Assembly (NCBI RefSeq): GCF_037126465.1
Contig: NW_026999322.1
Location: 124,001 to 188,000 of the forward strand
DNA length: 64,000 nucleotides
Origin: Ornithodoros turicata
Taxonomy: Eukaryota; Arthropoda; Arachnida; Ixodida; Argasidae
Reading direction: 5' to 3'
The position numbers were made by a program, and so were the translations under genes. The stretch's first letter is position 1. Every line of letters begins with the position of its first letter. Below are positions 1-10,569 of the stretch, piece after piece. Under the pieces are notes generated by a model that worked only from the letters and a program-made list of their open reading frames with translations, ran no database searches and was not told the origin of the DNA.

Positions 1-798
1 ATCGTATACGAATGGAATTAATTTCAGTATCGGATGCCGCCTGTTTCCCACTACGGAGGGCGTGACGAGATCCGTGTATATCATAATACAGTTAATGGGA
101 AGATCTATGGTCACTTCGTCGACGCCCGTATCGTTTTCCGTAAATACGGTTTTCGCGCCGAAACCCAGTAGGTACGCAAAGTAATCGGATAATGTAAGCG
201 ACACGTTTTCCCGCAAGCTCAACGAACACTTCCTCGCCCATGCATCGTACGTGAGGGAAGCCTCCGGCTGCAGACGCTCATGGATGGCGCTCACGAGAGC
301 TTCGGGTGTTTCGTAGTAATTCGGTGGAAGTGAAATGCGCCGACTTTCCGTCTCTCGAGTGTTTATGTGGATGCGGTACGTCTTCACTATGGGATTACAC
401 GTGATGTGCTTTCGGGATCCTTCAACGTGGATGTGCTTCACCTGAATGAGGTCCAGGAACTCGGTCGACAAGTTGAAATTCGTCGGGAGAGAGAGCGAGT
501 AAGTGTTGTCTTTGTATTCCACCCGTGATTCTGTATCGTTCGTCGCTCTGAAGAATTCGTTGAATGTGTCGGTAATGAGCGATCGGGGTTCTAAAATTAG
601 ATCGTTATTGATCACTATCACCCGGCGAACTCGCATCATAACGGCTCTTTCCTCCGCGAGCGGTAACACGTTTGGGACGGCGCGTACTTTACCGCCCTCC
701 CGGTGATCTCCATCGATGTCGACGATTCCAAAGGCGAGATGCAGCGGTCTGTCGATTAGTTTCGCCGAGCGCACGCGCGACGGTAGCTTAAACACGTA
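1..798 (-). pseudogene. Penton-like minor capsid protein, C-terminal part (element 1, split gene)
   Basis: This is the downstream part of the gene that starts at 7787; the two parts are separated by the insertion at 799-7475. The reading frame matches the element 3 penton frame through the region where element 2 has a frameshift (near position 445 here), so apart from the insertion this copy looks open. The coding sequence continues past the window start. In related elements this protein is thought to form the capsid vertices. Assignment rests on gene order next to the integrase and on family resemblance. Confidence 0.75.
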
Positions 799-864
799 TG
801 CCCGTATTCACCAGTCACACTTAGCCACTGGTTTAGCGGCGCCTGGTTTAAGTTGATCACGTGA
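799..864 (+). repeat. Left TIR of the 6.7 kb transposon
   Basis: This 66 bp terminal inverted repeat matches 7410-7475 on the other strand with five mismatches. It ends in TTGATCACGTGA. Confidence 0.88.
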
Positions 865-3800
865 TCTCTCCGGCTCTGAAGCCTCTTTGACCACAACGCA
901 TGCGCATTATTCACATTGTCACGGGATGGTTGAGGGGAGGGAGAAATTAGCAGACGACGGAAGGGCTGCGAAGAGAAAGATGTCCGGTTTTTGTTTTGTT
1001 TTTCTTTTTGCTGTGAGGTTGATAAAGAAAAGTTCAGGCGGCGCTGCTACAGGTGGTTGCGTGATGGTGTGTGGGTAGCCGGCGGTTAAGCCTGCCTTTG
1101 TGTTTGTTAATATGATCGCTAAAACAATGTACAAAGAGCGCGTTTGGCAAGTTATTGAAGAGGCAGGAGTACGTATTCTCGTGGAGGCGATCGTTGTACT
1201 TTTGTCAGTGTTCGGTCGTCGATTGTGGTTGCGTATAATAACTGCACCTCCATGGACCATCGCTTGTTTATCGTTTGTTGTGCGGCCTGTGTGGTGAATT
1301 GCAACGATCAAGATAGCCTTTCGATCGCTGGGGCATGTCAGCAGCGTGTTTTTACGCTTTCAAGCCTGGTGTCATGTGCGTAGCGTGTGTGCAGGCGCAT
1401 CATCACGGTAGGCTGCCTGTAAGTAAAGAGCAATACCATTGATGCAAGGGTGGCCATATCCTGCATCGGACTCCCACACGCATAACTTTTATAGTGTTAT
1501 GGTTTCAAGGAATTGACGTAGTACTTTACAAGGTGTCACAAATCTGCAACGCATTAAAGCATCGCTTCGCTGGCAGCGTTTGTTCTGGCGCACGACGGAA
1601 AACGAACGGTGCAGTCCTGTTTACATCCGCGACCTGTGTGTGTGTGTTTGTGTTAGCGCTGTTTTTGTTGTGTTACCCAGGCTGCCCCTGCCTGTGAGTT
1701 GTGTGGAAGTTGCCAGTGTCGTGACCTCCTGTCGTTCTATCAGTGCGGTGCTATGGTTAATTGTGACCTCCTTTATCTGCGTATCTCTGCATGTAATATT
1801 CCTGTACAAATCATCAAGCACTGAATTGATTTATTCTGTTCAGCTAACAAAGACTGGCTGTGCTGTGACTGTCACTTGCTGGAACTTAATATAATGGGAA
1901 TGTACACACTTGGCCTACTGTCATATATTGAGCACACTTGACATCACAGATGCCATATCTGCAAAAATAAAAGGGCACACTTTAGTGTCGTTACAATAGA
2001 TTCGAGCCATTCAGAATTTGTTGTTTATTGAGACCACCATACACAAAACAAAAACAATCTTCTCTTTGCTGTTAAATGGATAAAATATCTCTACAGAAGG
2101 TTTTATTTGTCTCAATAATGGTGTTTCAAGGGTGGAGCAAACATACAATGGACAAAGGCAAACACATACAACAACAGCTGCAACATCTGCTACAAGCCAA
2201 TCCGTACAGCTATTTGCATTGTGCTTGCTTGTTCAGAGTCATATATTATTGAGGAAACACTTTTACATACCTGGTCAGGGACTTGTGTATTCTTCTGCGC
2301 TCATTCTTTATGAGCTCCTCTCTTGACTTCATACTGGCATTGTAAACAACCTCACTTCCATTATCATTGCACCATTACATGCCAAACAATCGCCACCACC
2401 AATGCCTAAAAACTCACCACAGCTTATGCCAGCTGAGGCTTTCAATTTAGGCTTTTTGTTCAGGAAGAATTTCTATGGTGATGCAGTTGCAGTTACCACT
2501 TCACTTTGACACAGATAGCTGAACTTTGACAGTAAAATCACACGAGAGGCCCGTGTGACCTCTGCTTCTCCTTTGGCAAGGCTGCTCTGAGAACTGCCAC
2601 AGTCCAATTGTGCAAATTAAGGTATTGCACGATTACATCAGCAGCTCTATACAGCGTTCTTGAGAATTTTCTTTTTTAGCTTTTAAGTCATGCTATAGTT
2701 CTCTGACTGTTCCCAGTTTTCTACACTGTCCTGTATTGCAGACAACCTGAAATACAGATGGTAAAGCTCTGAAAAATTTGTGCATGTGCCCCACTCATTT
2801 GTGCACTGCGTAGTTACGCAGTTATAAACAGCACAACTGTGTGCTGAGAGATTGTGCTATTTCTTGAGAAACAACACCGTGGAATATCAAAGCAAACAGC
2901 AGCACTGATCATTGTCTGCTAGCTTTCTGTATTGATATGTATTGGATAGTAAGTGGAAGGCTGCAATGGACAAATGAATGCAATGCAAATAACCTCATAT
3001 AAAGAAAAGAATGAAACTTGAAATCAGATGCATCTTATCTACAATGTGCTGCTATTACTGTTTAGGAAATACAGGATTGTATATCTTTCTTCCACATTTT
3101 CTGTTATCTTTTGAGACACTTTGGCAGTTGTAACTTTGCAAAAGCAGACATATTCATTCAGCTATATCAGCACAAAGCTATACAACCAGACAGTATATTA
3201 GTTTTGTGAACGCGGTGTACTGCATCGTCAAGGAGAAAGTCTGGGAGCAGAAATGTGGGACATTGCTTAATATGCAGAAAAATAACATAGATGTTTTTGC
3301 ATGGCTGACCACCTAACTTCAATAGCCAGTGATGAACATGCGATGTCTTCAGCTGGTCTATTCTGGAAATTAATAGGTGACGTATGGTGAGGGGGGGATG
3401 GTTGCAAGTTAACAGCACCCAACAGCAACAACAGTTTCACAGATTTTGGGCAAACACATCTATGTTGGCACACATCAAGGGCATATAGTTATTTCAATAC
3501 ACTTTATTGAACTTTATGTACCCATATGGGTGCATTACAAAAAAAAAGTGGGAGGGGGCAGGGTTACAAAAAGAAACAGAGGTAGAGGTAGTGCGAAACT
3601 CTTCTTTAGAAGAAAGGAAAAATTCCGCACACACAACCACAATATTCCTGAAGCAATGGTTTCTACTCTTACAATGACATGTTTTTCATGCATTTAAGCA
3701 GGGTTAGTCACGTTCCAGCCACATATCCGTACGACAATTAGTTTTCTTCACGTATTGCATTAAAGAACTGCGTTCCTGAAACAAACTAAGTAAAAAGGTG

Positions 3801-6800
3801 TATCATATGTTACTAGTATGCTTGAGGCGCTACATATCCTCCTGGTGATGATGTGAAGGAAGGAAGCTTCAATTTTTCCAAATGTAAATGAGTGCCGTGG
3901 TGGCTTGCATTGTAACAGCATCTAGGCACTCTTTCCTGTGGGCTTTTGAGTGACAGATTCATGCACATTAGAATCATTTGTAATGATGCTGATAACAACA
4001 CTCTTAATCACATGAGAATTTTGTGACGGTAGTATGCCCATATTGCGTTCATCCTTCATTCACTGGTGTGCATTTAGGGGTGGAGTGTGAGTCAAGGCAG
4101 AGGTGAGCTAGTACGAAATGGGAGTACCTGTTCCTATCAGGTAATATACAGGACATGTCAAAAAGGAAGAACCGTGGGCACTTAGCACGTACATGTACTG
4201 GTGTAAGGGGAACGAAGTTGCAACATAATTGAAAGCACAGTGAAGTGAAGTGTATATTAGAAGTGGCCATTGGTTTGGTTCATGCAGTATTACCACACCG
4301 CTATTCAGAACACATTGAAGACAGACACAACAGAACGAAATTACAGGCATTTGGGCATTCATGATAAACAGAGGCATGGTTGCAATGTGTATGTGAATGC
4401 AGATGTATAGAAGAAATCTTGTGACCTGATTACACAGGGACGTGTTTTTCTATTCTTAAGATTTGCCTTGCAGCATATGAGACTACACAACAAGTGCACA
4501 GATCACACCAGTGTAAAGCTGGAGTGTCGTTGACATCCGTGTCGCCACCATGTCATGACATCAATCTCATGACAGCTGTCAACAATGCATAGCATGTGAG
4601 ATTTGCCAGGAAATCTTGCAAAGAATGAGCATGCCTGTGTTCTCAGATCACATGATCTGTCATACATCTGCAGTCACATCATAATGATACCCACGATTTA
4701 GCACAAACGATACAAATGTCAATCTGCCACGTGGTGACTGTCCTCAACATAGCTGCGTTTCAGACAGATCGATGTACTTGTGCGCTGCAGTACAAGGTGG
4801 AAAAACAGCATTACCAATAACAACAGGTCCCTGTGATCTACATATATTTCAAGGTACTGGTAATTTTGTTACTGGTTCTCTTTGCACCGGCTCAGACACA
4901 CCCTACATGTCCTTCCATCACAGTTCCCTTTTTCATGATCTCTATTTGTTCATTATGTGTAACAGACAGCATTTCCGGTATTCAATCACTCTTCATGTCC
5001 AATGTACAGCAGTAATTTCAACTGTTCCGTGTTGGTACTTCCTGTGCCAGTAAGAGTGTCAGCTAGTGCTTCTGCTTTTCATGCTAAACTGCCCAATAAA
5101 ATTCCGCTCTGTTGCACTATCAATGCATTGGAGTTGTGTCTCCACGCACAATGTAGGAAATATTTCTTTTTTCCATAGCATTTGGCATGGGACACACATC
5201 TGTACTCCACAACTAATAGTTGATATCCTTAATAATAATAATCCTTGTGGAAATGCGTAACAAGTTTTATTGATTTAATGCAAAGAAACAACTCGAAAGC
5301 ATGAGGTACAGGCACTGCTGTGCCCATAACAGATAATTTGGAAGAAAAGAAACAAAGTGTTGGGCATACACAGTGCTGCTCACACAATGAAGGGAAACAC
5401 TGAGTGAATCATGGTCATGGGCTTGTATTGGCAGTAATCGCATCCCAGAAATATGTTGCTTTGATAAAGTCTGCAGCCAGGTTTCTTGTGTTTTGTGTCT
5501 TGCGGTGGCAGTCTACAAAGCCACATCTACTGTTAGCAGATGATAAATTTGAGCATAAAAGCAAGCAGCTGTCACCTTGAATATTTTCTAATATTACGGT
5601 ACATCATCATTGCAGAAATGTTTGTTGTTGGCATATTTGCCCTCCCCTTCTGGTGTGGTGTGCTGGAAGCGGTAGAGCACACATTTTAGCTACACATGTA
5701 CTTACATGTGCGTCCTTATAAAATTTTGAGACCTTCACTTCTCTGTGCATTTTCTCCTGAACCGGCAAGGTGAAACCTGCTCACAATTTTGCACGCAGCA
5801 TCTGCACACACCTCACAGTGGTATCGACATCATGACTACATGGGCTGTTTGACACTCTAGTGCTGTGTATATATCCCACGTGAAGGCTCTTATTTGTCCA
5901 TACAAATTCGTCGACACAAAACACGGCTCACAATATTTCCTTCTATGCCTCTGTGGGATATTTCTACCTGTACTTTTATCGAATAACCAAGTCTGATATC
6001 CTAAATACACGCTTTTTTGTCAAAATTTCTCCCAGTCGACATATACAGCAGCACTCTGCATTGAAGCCGATAAGCATAGCCAGATCTCACCAGCACAAAA
6101 TTGCGCCAATAAACATGCTCATAGTGATTTCCAAAAAACATTAGTGCTTTCATAATGACAGAACACAATAGTGCTTTCCTATGGGGCTTGCATCTTTCTG
6201 GGCAAGCAAATCAAGCTTCCAAGGGGATCTAGAGCTTCCTCCATATGGTGCCCTTTCCAGAGTCGGATCTGAAATATTGTACCTTGTTAATGCACTGGGA
6301 CATCCAACATATAACTCCAGGTACCCTCTCAATGCTACTATTTTGGAATGTCACTCATAGCATTTCAAAGGCGAGCTACGTGCTTGATATTTGTGCCTTT
6401 ACATGCTGGGTAACATGTACCATACTCCGCTGTATAGCTGTAAGGCACATGGAGGTATAACAGTTCCATGGAACCTCCCCTCCCTCTTTTGACCTCCGTT
6501 TAGTTTAGAAGACAAACACGATGGATGCATTTTTAACAGGAAACACTTAACAGCAATCTAGGAACACACAGCTCGTTCACAAGTATCGGCGATCACTGTA
6601 GTGTGCAGCAAGTCGTTAAATGTATCAGTCAGAACCAGTAACGGCAGCACAGCACGGACTATTGTTAGTGATGCATAACAGAGGCACTAGGGGATGTATT
6701 AAAAGTAATACGCACAATCAGCGTCGTTTCTGTTGCTGGAAGTGACAGCTGTTTGTACACGACTTCCTGTCAGCTTTGGATCGGAAAGTGACTTGTGTCT

Positions 6801-7409
6801 AGCTGCCAATGTTGACATCACTAAATTTGACGATGTTGGTCCTAAATTAGGAGAGCGGATTTCAAAATTTCACTTCATATCGATCGTTAACTTTTAACTC
6901 ACTGGCGGGTTTATTACTTCACTTACTTCGCTCACCTGTTCCTCACAACGTTCTTTTTGCTTAATTTGCGCAATTTCGACTTGAAAACTATTGAAAACTT
7001 GAAAACAGCGTCCAGCAAAAACTATTTTTGGGTTGTTTCTCGAAAGGCTCATTCACAGCTGCTCCGCGGTAGACCGGCTTTAAACTACCCCCACCCCTAG
7101 TTTAAATCAGTCCTATGCAAATACATGGGAGTTAGACCATCGCTAGGCCGCCGGGTTTACGTCGTGTGAACGGCGAACGAAATGAGACGTTGAGGGCAAA
7201 TATTGATTGGAGTGCAACAACATTCGCCTTACAAACGCTTCTAGTAGCTTTATAAGTCAAAACTTACCTGTATTTCGCCGAAAAATTTCCGGCGAAGCGT
7301 AGATTAGGCCTATCCGTTGTGCACACAAACACCATGGAGGCCGCCATGGGCCTCACGGTAGCCGGGTTAGACCAGTGGGGTGGTTGTTCGTGATTGGCGG
7401 ACAAAGTAT

Positions 7410-7475
7410 TCACGTGATCAACTTAAACCAGACGTCACTAAACCAGTGGCTAAGAGGGACTGGTGAATACGGGCA
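7410..7475 (-). repeat. Right TIR of the 6.7 kb transposon
   Basis: Inverted partner of 799-864, with five mismatches over 66 bp. Confidence 0.88.
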
Positions 7476-7787
7476 GTAGTGATCTTCCTCGTAAGTCCAC
7501 TCTATCCCATATTCGGGGAATATTTTATTCAGTAGCGTGTCCGTGTCTTCGAACGTGAGCTGTTTCGTTTGCCACTTCTCCGTTGATAGCGTTATCAGGT
7601 TATCAGGCGCTTGGTTCACGTTCAGGAAGCTGTTGGGAATGGAAAATCCCTCTAGACCGACGACGTACGAATCATCCAGGTGTAGCGGCTTATCTAACGC
7701 GATCGTGAAGTCATTCAGCGTGTTGGATGGGTACAGGTCCATGCTGGCGTTCGAGAGCAGATACACGTAAAATTCATTTTCTGACAT
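7476..7787 (-). pseudogene. Penton-like minor capsid protein, N-terminal part (element 1, split gene)
   Basis: The first 104 codons of the penton-like protein, starting at ATG 7787 with MSENEFYVYLLSN. The N-terminal pattern (FYVYLLSN, then YPSNT, then a VGLEGFSIPN segment) is typical of the minor capsid/penton proteins of Polintons and adintoviruses, as I recall the family. The start overlaps the 3' end of the integrase by 14 nt. The frame is broken at 7476 by the transposon and resumes at 798. I infer a jelly-roll capsid role; no catalytic motif is expected. Confidence 0.8.
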
Positions 7788-8817
7788 CGTTGGCGGGCAC
7801 CCAAGAATCGTGATCTTTGGCGTATCCGAACCAACGAACCAAGTAGTGCAATACCCCGTTAATTTTCTTCTTTCTAATCACCGCGGATATGAGTCGCTTA
7901 TCGTACGAGGAAAGATGGTGGACTGGCTGCAGCTCCTGCTCGTAGAATGATCCCAGTATTTCTTTTCCCGTCGAATCTTTCACGTACACTACGGGCGGAT
8001 CGGTCTTTCTCGTTCGCGACACCTCGAACACTTCGGCCGTCCACCTTTGATCGTAGCCTTTGGCGAACACGCCGCGGTCTAACGCGAGCCGCACCTGGTC
8101 CCCTGATTTATACTTGCTCTCGCGCGGGGTCGTCTTACGATTCAATCTGTTGAACAGAGCTACTTCATTTCCGGCGTTCACGTTTTTCGGCTTTTCGCCC
8201 GTGACAGAGTGTACCGAGTCGTTATAGTCGGCCACTATCTTCGGCAGCGCGTTGATATAATTAAACTTCCCCGTACTAGTGAAATGCCTGGCTATTCTTT
8301 CCCTAATTGTTCTCTGCACGCGTTCACAGGAGGCCGCTTTCATTCCGCTTTGTGTGCTATAGTGATTTAGCAGCGACTGAAAGTACTGACGAACTGGGGA
8401 ACCCCAAAATTCGCTCCCGCGATCCGTGAGCAAATTCTTCGGAATTCCGTGACGGAAAACTCGTTGGAAGGCTTTCTTTACGTCTTGCGGGCGCTTTGTG
8501 CGAATGGGGACCATGTACAGGTACCTCGATAGCGTATCTATGACCGTTAGGATGTACCTGAAGCCCTTGTTAAATTTCTGATATTTGCGCATATCCAGAA
8601 GGTCTGCCTGATATAAATCCCGCACGTGAGTTGCGATGATGGAGCGCCGCTTAAATTTTTTCTTCACTGGCTTGTGAAGGGTGTAAGCATCTTCTTTTTT
8701 CAGCTGTTCCACGGCTTCTGCGCGCGTGAGCTTGTGATAACGTCGGTACCGATCCACTCCACCTAACCCTTTCTCCTTGATCTTTCTATAGGGCCCCATA
8801 TTTGCTCCAGCGAGCAA
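7774..8817 (-). CDS. Retrovirus-type integrase with C-terminal chromodomain (element 1)
   Basis: 347 aa, intact. It catalyses insertion of the linear element DNA and so produces the 6 bp duplications seen in the window. A DDE core is visible: Asp72 in QADLLDM, Asp132 in TDRGSEF, and Glu165 in CERVQRT. A basic linker and an SH3-like barrel region (around 235-300) follow, then a chromodomain at about 307-345 with HYLVRWFGYAKDHDSWVP, which in related elements steers insertion to modified histones. ATG 8817 is used; ATG 8799 is an alternative. The gene overlaps the upstream Pro-rich gene by 32 nt and the downstream penton by 14 nt. The element 2 copy is broken, so this is the only open integrase in the window. 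Confidence 0.93.
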   Translation of the reverse strand: MLAGANMGPYRKIKEKGLGGVDRYRRYHKLTRAEAVEQLKKEDAYTLHKPVKKKFKRRSIIATHVRDLYQADLLDMRKYQKFNKGFRYILTVIDTLSRYLYMVPIRTKRPQDVKKAFQRVFRHGIPKNLLTDRGSEFWGSPVRQYFQSLLNHYSTQSGMKAASCERVQRTIRERIARHFTSTGKFNYINALPKIVADYNDSVHSVTGEKPKNVNAGNEVALFNRLNRKTTPRESKYKSGDQVRLALDRGVFAKGYDQRWTAEVFEVSRTRKTDPPVVYVKDSTGKEILGSFYEQELQPVHHLSSYDKRLISAVIRKKKINGVLHYLVRWFGYAKDHDSWVPANDVRK

Positions 8818-9238
8818 TGCGGTGTATTTTCAGAGCGCTTATAATTTTCGATACTTTTTTGTACCAGCGGGGTTTCTTGATGAGCGCGCTACGACGTGCT
8901 AAGTAGCTCACGAGAGCCACAATGTTTGAGCGATTGATTCGCTTCCCTCTATATACTAGCACATTATCCGCCTGCCAGGTGAAAACTTTCTTCAATTCTT
9001 TTAGCACAGATTTCGCGCGTGCTTTATCAACGCCGGAGGGTAGAAGATTAAAATCGAATGGATTGGGTTCTGGTTCGGGCACCGAATGGACAGGTTCCAG
9101 AGGAGGAGGAGGAGGAGGAGGAGGATGATAGTGAGCTCGCTTCAGCAAGTAATAGAGGGCTTCCAGTATTTTGCCCACTTTTACATCGTCCGAATCGTTA
9201 GATTTCAGAACTTCACCTATTTCTATTCTATGAGCCAT
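8786..9238 (-). CDS. Pro-rich hypothetical structural protein (element 1)
   Basis: 150 aa from ATG 9238 (MAHRIEIGEVL). An acidic N-terminal helix-like part comes first, then a run of eight prolines at about 45-52 followed by alternating P and E, then a basic Lys/Arg-rich C-terminal half. Not recognised by name. Its place between the ATPase/small-protein genes and the integrase, and its conservation in all three elements, suggest a structural or DNA-binding role (inference). The start overlaps the stop of the preceding gene by 11 nt. Element 2 has seven prolines and an early stop; element 3 is degenerate. The proline run lies on a GGA/TCC microsatellite, which explains the length variation. 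Confidence 0.75.
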   Translation of the reverse strand: MAHRIEIGEVLKSNDSDDVKVGKILEALYYLLKRAHYHPPPPPPPPLEPVHSVPEPEPNPFDFNLLPSGVDKARAKSVLKELKKVFTWQADNVLVYRGKRINRSNIVALVSYLARRSALIKKPRWYKKVSKIISALKIHRIARWSKYGAL

Positions 9239-9602
9239 GACCGATGGCTTTGGATATCGCTCGCCCGGCGACTCCCGCCACGAGACTTGATAGCCCTGAG
9301 AGGAGCAGTGGAAGTATGGGAATGAGACCACCTCGTTGTCCCCTAATATATTTCTTCAACTGCCGGGGGCACTTATGAAGTGACTTGTAGGCGAGGAAGC
9401 GGAGGATTGTTTTGTGTTTCTTCAGGTTTTTATGAAGTTCCGTCGAAAGTGGGATATTTCCGCGTAGAATGTTCAGACAGATTTCCGAAAGGATTCGAAT
9501 GTCGTCGCAGCTGAGCTCTTTAAGTAACTCTGCGCGGTGCGTCGGTTTGCTGGCGGCCAATACTTTGAGGAGCGTGAGATGTCTTCTAAGATCGGCCGTC
9601 AT
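9228..9602 (-). CDS. Small protein with hydrophobic C-terminal segment (element 1)
   Basis: 124 aa. The N-terminal two thirds is a Leu/Lys-rich helical region (MTADLRRHLTLLKVL onward, with LSEICLNILRGNIPL). A glycine-rich hydrophobic stretch then occupies about 90-120 (GGLIPILPLLLSGL, then VAGVAGRAISKAIG) and could insert into a membrane. I recall similar short proteins next to the ATPase in adintoviruses and Polintons, where they are treated as virion components. A role in membrane contact or genome condensation is inference. It overlaps the ATPase gene by 4 nt (ATGA). The element 2 copy is frameshifted. Confidence 0.75.
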   Translation of the reverse strand: MTADLRRHLTLLKVLAASKPTHRAELLKELSCDDIRILSEICLNILRGNIPLSTELHKNLKKHKTILRFLAYKSLHKCPRQLKKYIRGQRGGLIPILPLLLSGLSSLVAGVAGRAISKAIGHGS

Positions 9603-10216
9603 TTCGCGGGCGTAAACAGGAACCGCCGGTCGTGCGGTAAAATACCCGTTCGCAGGCTACGAGAGGGAGGTGTTTGCGCGTGCAGATCCACAACTAAATA
9701 ACCGTGCGCCTTCTCCGTCGCCTGGTTATATGCGTCGAGAAAATAGGAGAGCCCCTGTTTCCCGAATACCTGACGTCCGAAGGTTTCGATCTGTTGTACG
9801 GACCGCGCGTTCCGGAACAATACGATATAACTGGCGTTCAGCGATATCGTTCGAAAAGCGGCATTGTGATAGAACAAGGCTTGTGTGATCAGGATCACGG
9901 ACGCATTCTTATGGTGGCTACCACGTACAAACAGCGACTCTACCTCCGATAGAACCCCCTTTTCCGTGATTTGATCGTCAATAACTATGAGAGTGGGATA
10001 TCGCTCATCCCAATCTGCGGGTATCCTGTCCATAAACTCCACACCGTCGAAATCCTTTTCCCAGCCGGCTGCATACTTTCGTACGTAGAGTATCTTCTGC
10101 GGTGGAATGCTAAATAATTCGGGATGTCTCATTATATTCTGCGTGAGCACCGTCTTCCCACACATGGACGCGCCGGAGATGAGAATTCGAGCAGGGTGCT
10201 GGAACTGCATGCGCAT
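9599..10216 (-). CDS. FtsK/HerA-type genome-packaging ATPase (A32-like, element 1)
   Basis: 205 aa, intact. It is the motor expected to pump element DNA into capsids. Walker A is GASMCGKT at residues 15-22; Walker B is PTLIVIDD, ending at Asp80-Asp81. The short length fits Polinton ATPases. ATG 10216 (MRMQFQHP) is chosen because it lies just before the P-loop and just after the poly(A)-like signal that follows the 85-codon ORF. The downstream gene overlaps by ATGA. The element 2 copy (24016-24633) differs by a few residues only; the element 3 copy has lost the P-loop. Confidence 0.93.
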   Translation of the reverse strand: MRMQFQHPARILISGASMCGKTVLTQNIMRHPELFSIPPQKILYVRKYAAGWEKDFDGVEFMDRIPADWDERYPTLIVIDDQITEKGVLSEVESLFVRGSHHKNASVILITQALFYHNAAFRTISLNASYIVLFRNARSVQQIETFGRQVFGKQGLSYFLDAYNQATEKAHGYLVVDLHAQTPPSRSLRTGILPHDRRFLFTPAK

Positions 10217-10267
10217 CGTGGAATAACTCGAGCAGACTGTGTACCGAGGTGTGATGCATCTTTATTT

Positions 10268-10525
10268 TCATCCATAGCTCCTAGAGCGATTGATGATCGT
10301 CTCCAGGACTCTTATTTCTTCCTGATATAGTTCCTGAAGCTCGCGCAGTGATTGCTCCCTGTAAGCCGACAGGTACTCGTCCAAGATTTCGCGTATGATT
10401 TCCCGCAACTTGCTTGCGGTGATACGGGAGCGCAATATGTGGCAGCACATCTCGACGAAGTTCTCTCGCTCGTGTGACGCCTCGAAGCGGAACCGCGTGG
10501 AGTTGATGCACCTGAGTCGCGCCAT
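10268..10525 (-). CDS. TIR-proximal 85-aa hypothetical protein (element 1)
   Basis: 85 aa from the ATG at 10525 (MARLRCINSTRF), ending RSRSYG. The body is predicted helical and charged, with ILRSR, REIIREILDEYLSAYRE and LQELYQEEIRVLE segments that could form a short coiled coil. Not recognised. It is the first gene inside the right TIR, and the same ORF is conserved at 24685-24942 in element 2 with about four changes. The ATG is immediately preceded by CCACCAG, which could be a splice acceptor as in other genes of this element (inference). AATAAA lies just after the stop, ahead of the ATPase gene. In element 3 only the last few codons remain. Confidence 0.6.
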   Translation of the reverse strand: MARLRCINSTRFRFEASHERENFVEMCCHILRSRITASKLREIIREILDEYLSAYREQSLRELQELYQEEIRVLETIINRSRSYG

Positions 10526-10569
10526 CTGGTGGCACGAGGTAAGTTTGGATGTATGAGATAGAGACATTG

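Larger units (their letters stand above)
799..7475. mobile_element. 6.7 kb DNA transposon inside penton gene, 3 bp TSD (PIF/Harbinger-like?)
   Basis: Both ends carry the inverted terminus TGCCCGTATTCACCAGTC. The inserted DNA is flanked by GTA on both sides (796-798 and 7476-7478), and the uninterrupted element 2 penton carries GTA once at the same place, so the boundaries are exact. A 3 bp duplication fits PIF/Harbinger or CACTA-type transposases; the terminus does not begin with CACT, so PIF/Harbinger is the better guess. The interior of about 6.5 kb is AT-rich and has no ORF I recognise on either strand; the longest is about 130 codons and looks fortuitous. It may be non-autonomous, or its transposase may be split by introns or decayed. 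Confidence 0.85.

Noticed and set aside
919..1311. 130-codon open frame inside the 6.7 kb transposon
   Set aside because: Low-complexity Thr/Arg-rich translation with no motif, overlapping other short frames; looks fortuitous.
9086..9325. Plus-strand Arg-rich frame opposite the Pro-rich gene
   Set aside because: It is the antisense reading of the proline codon run.
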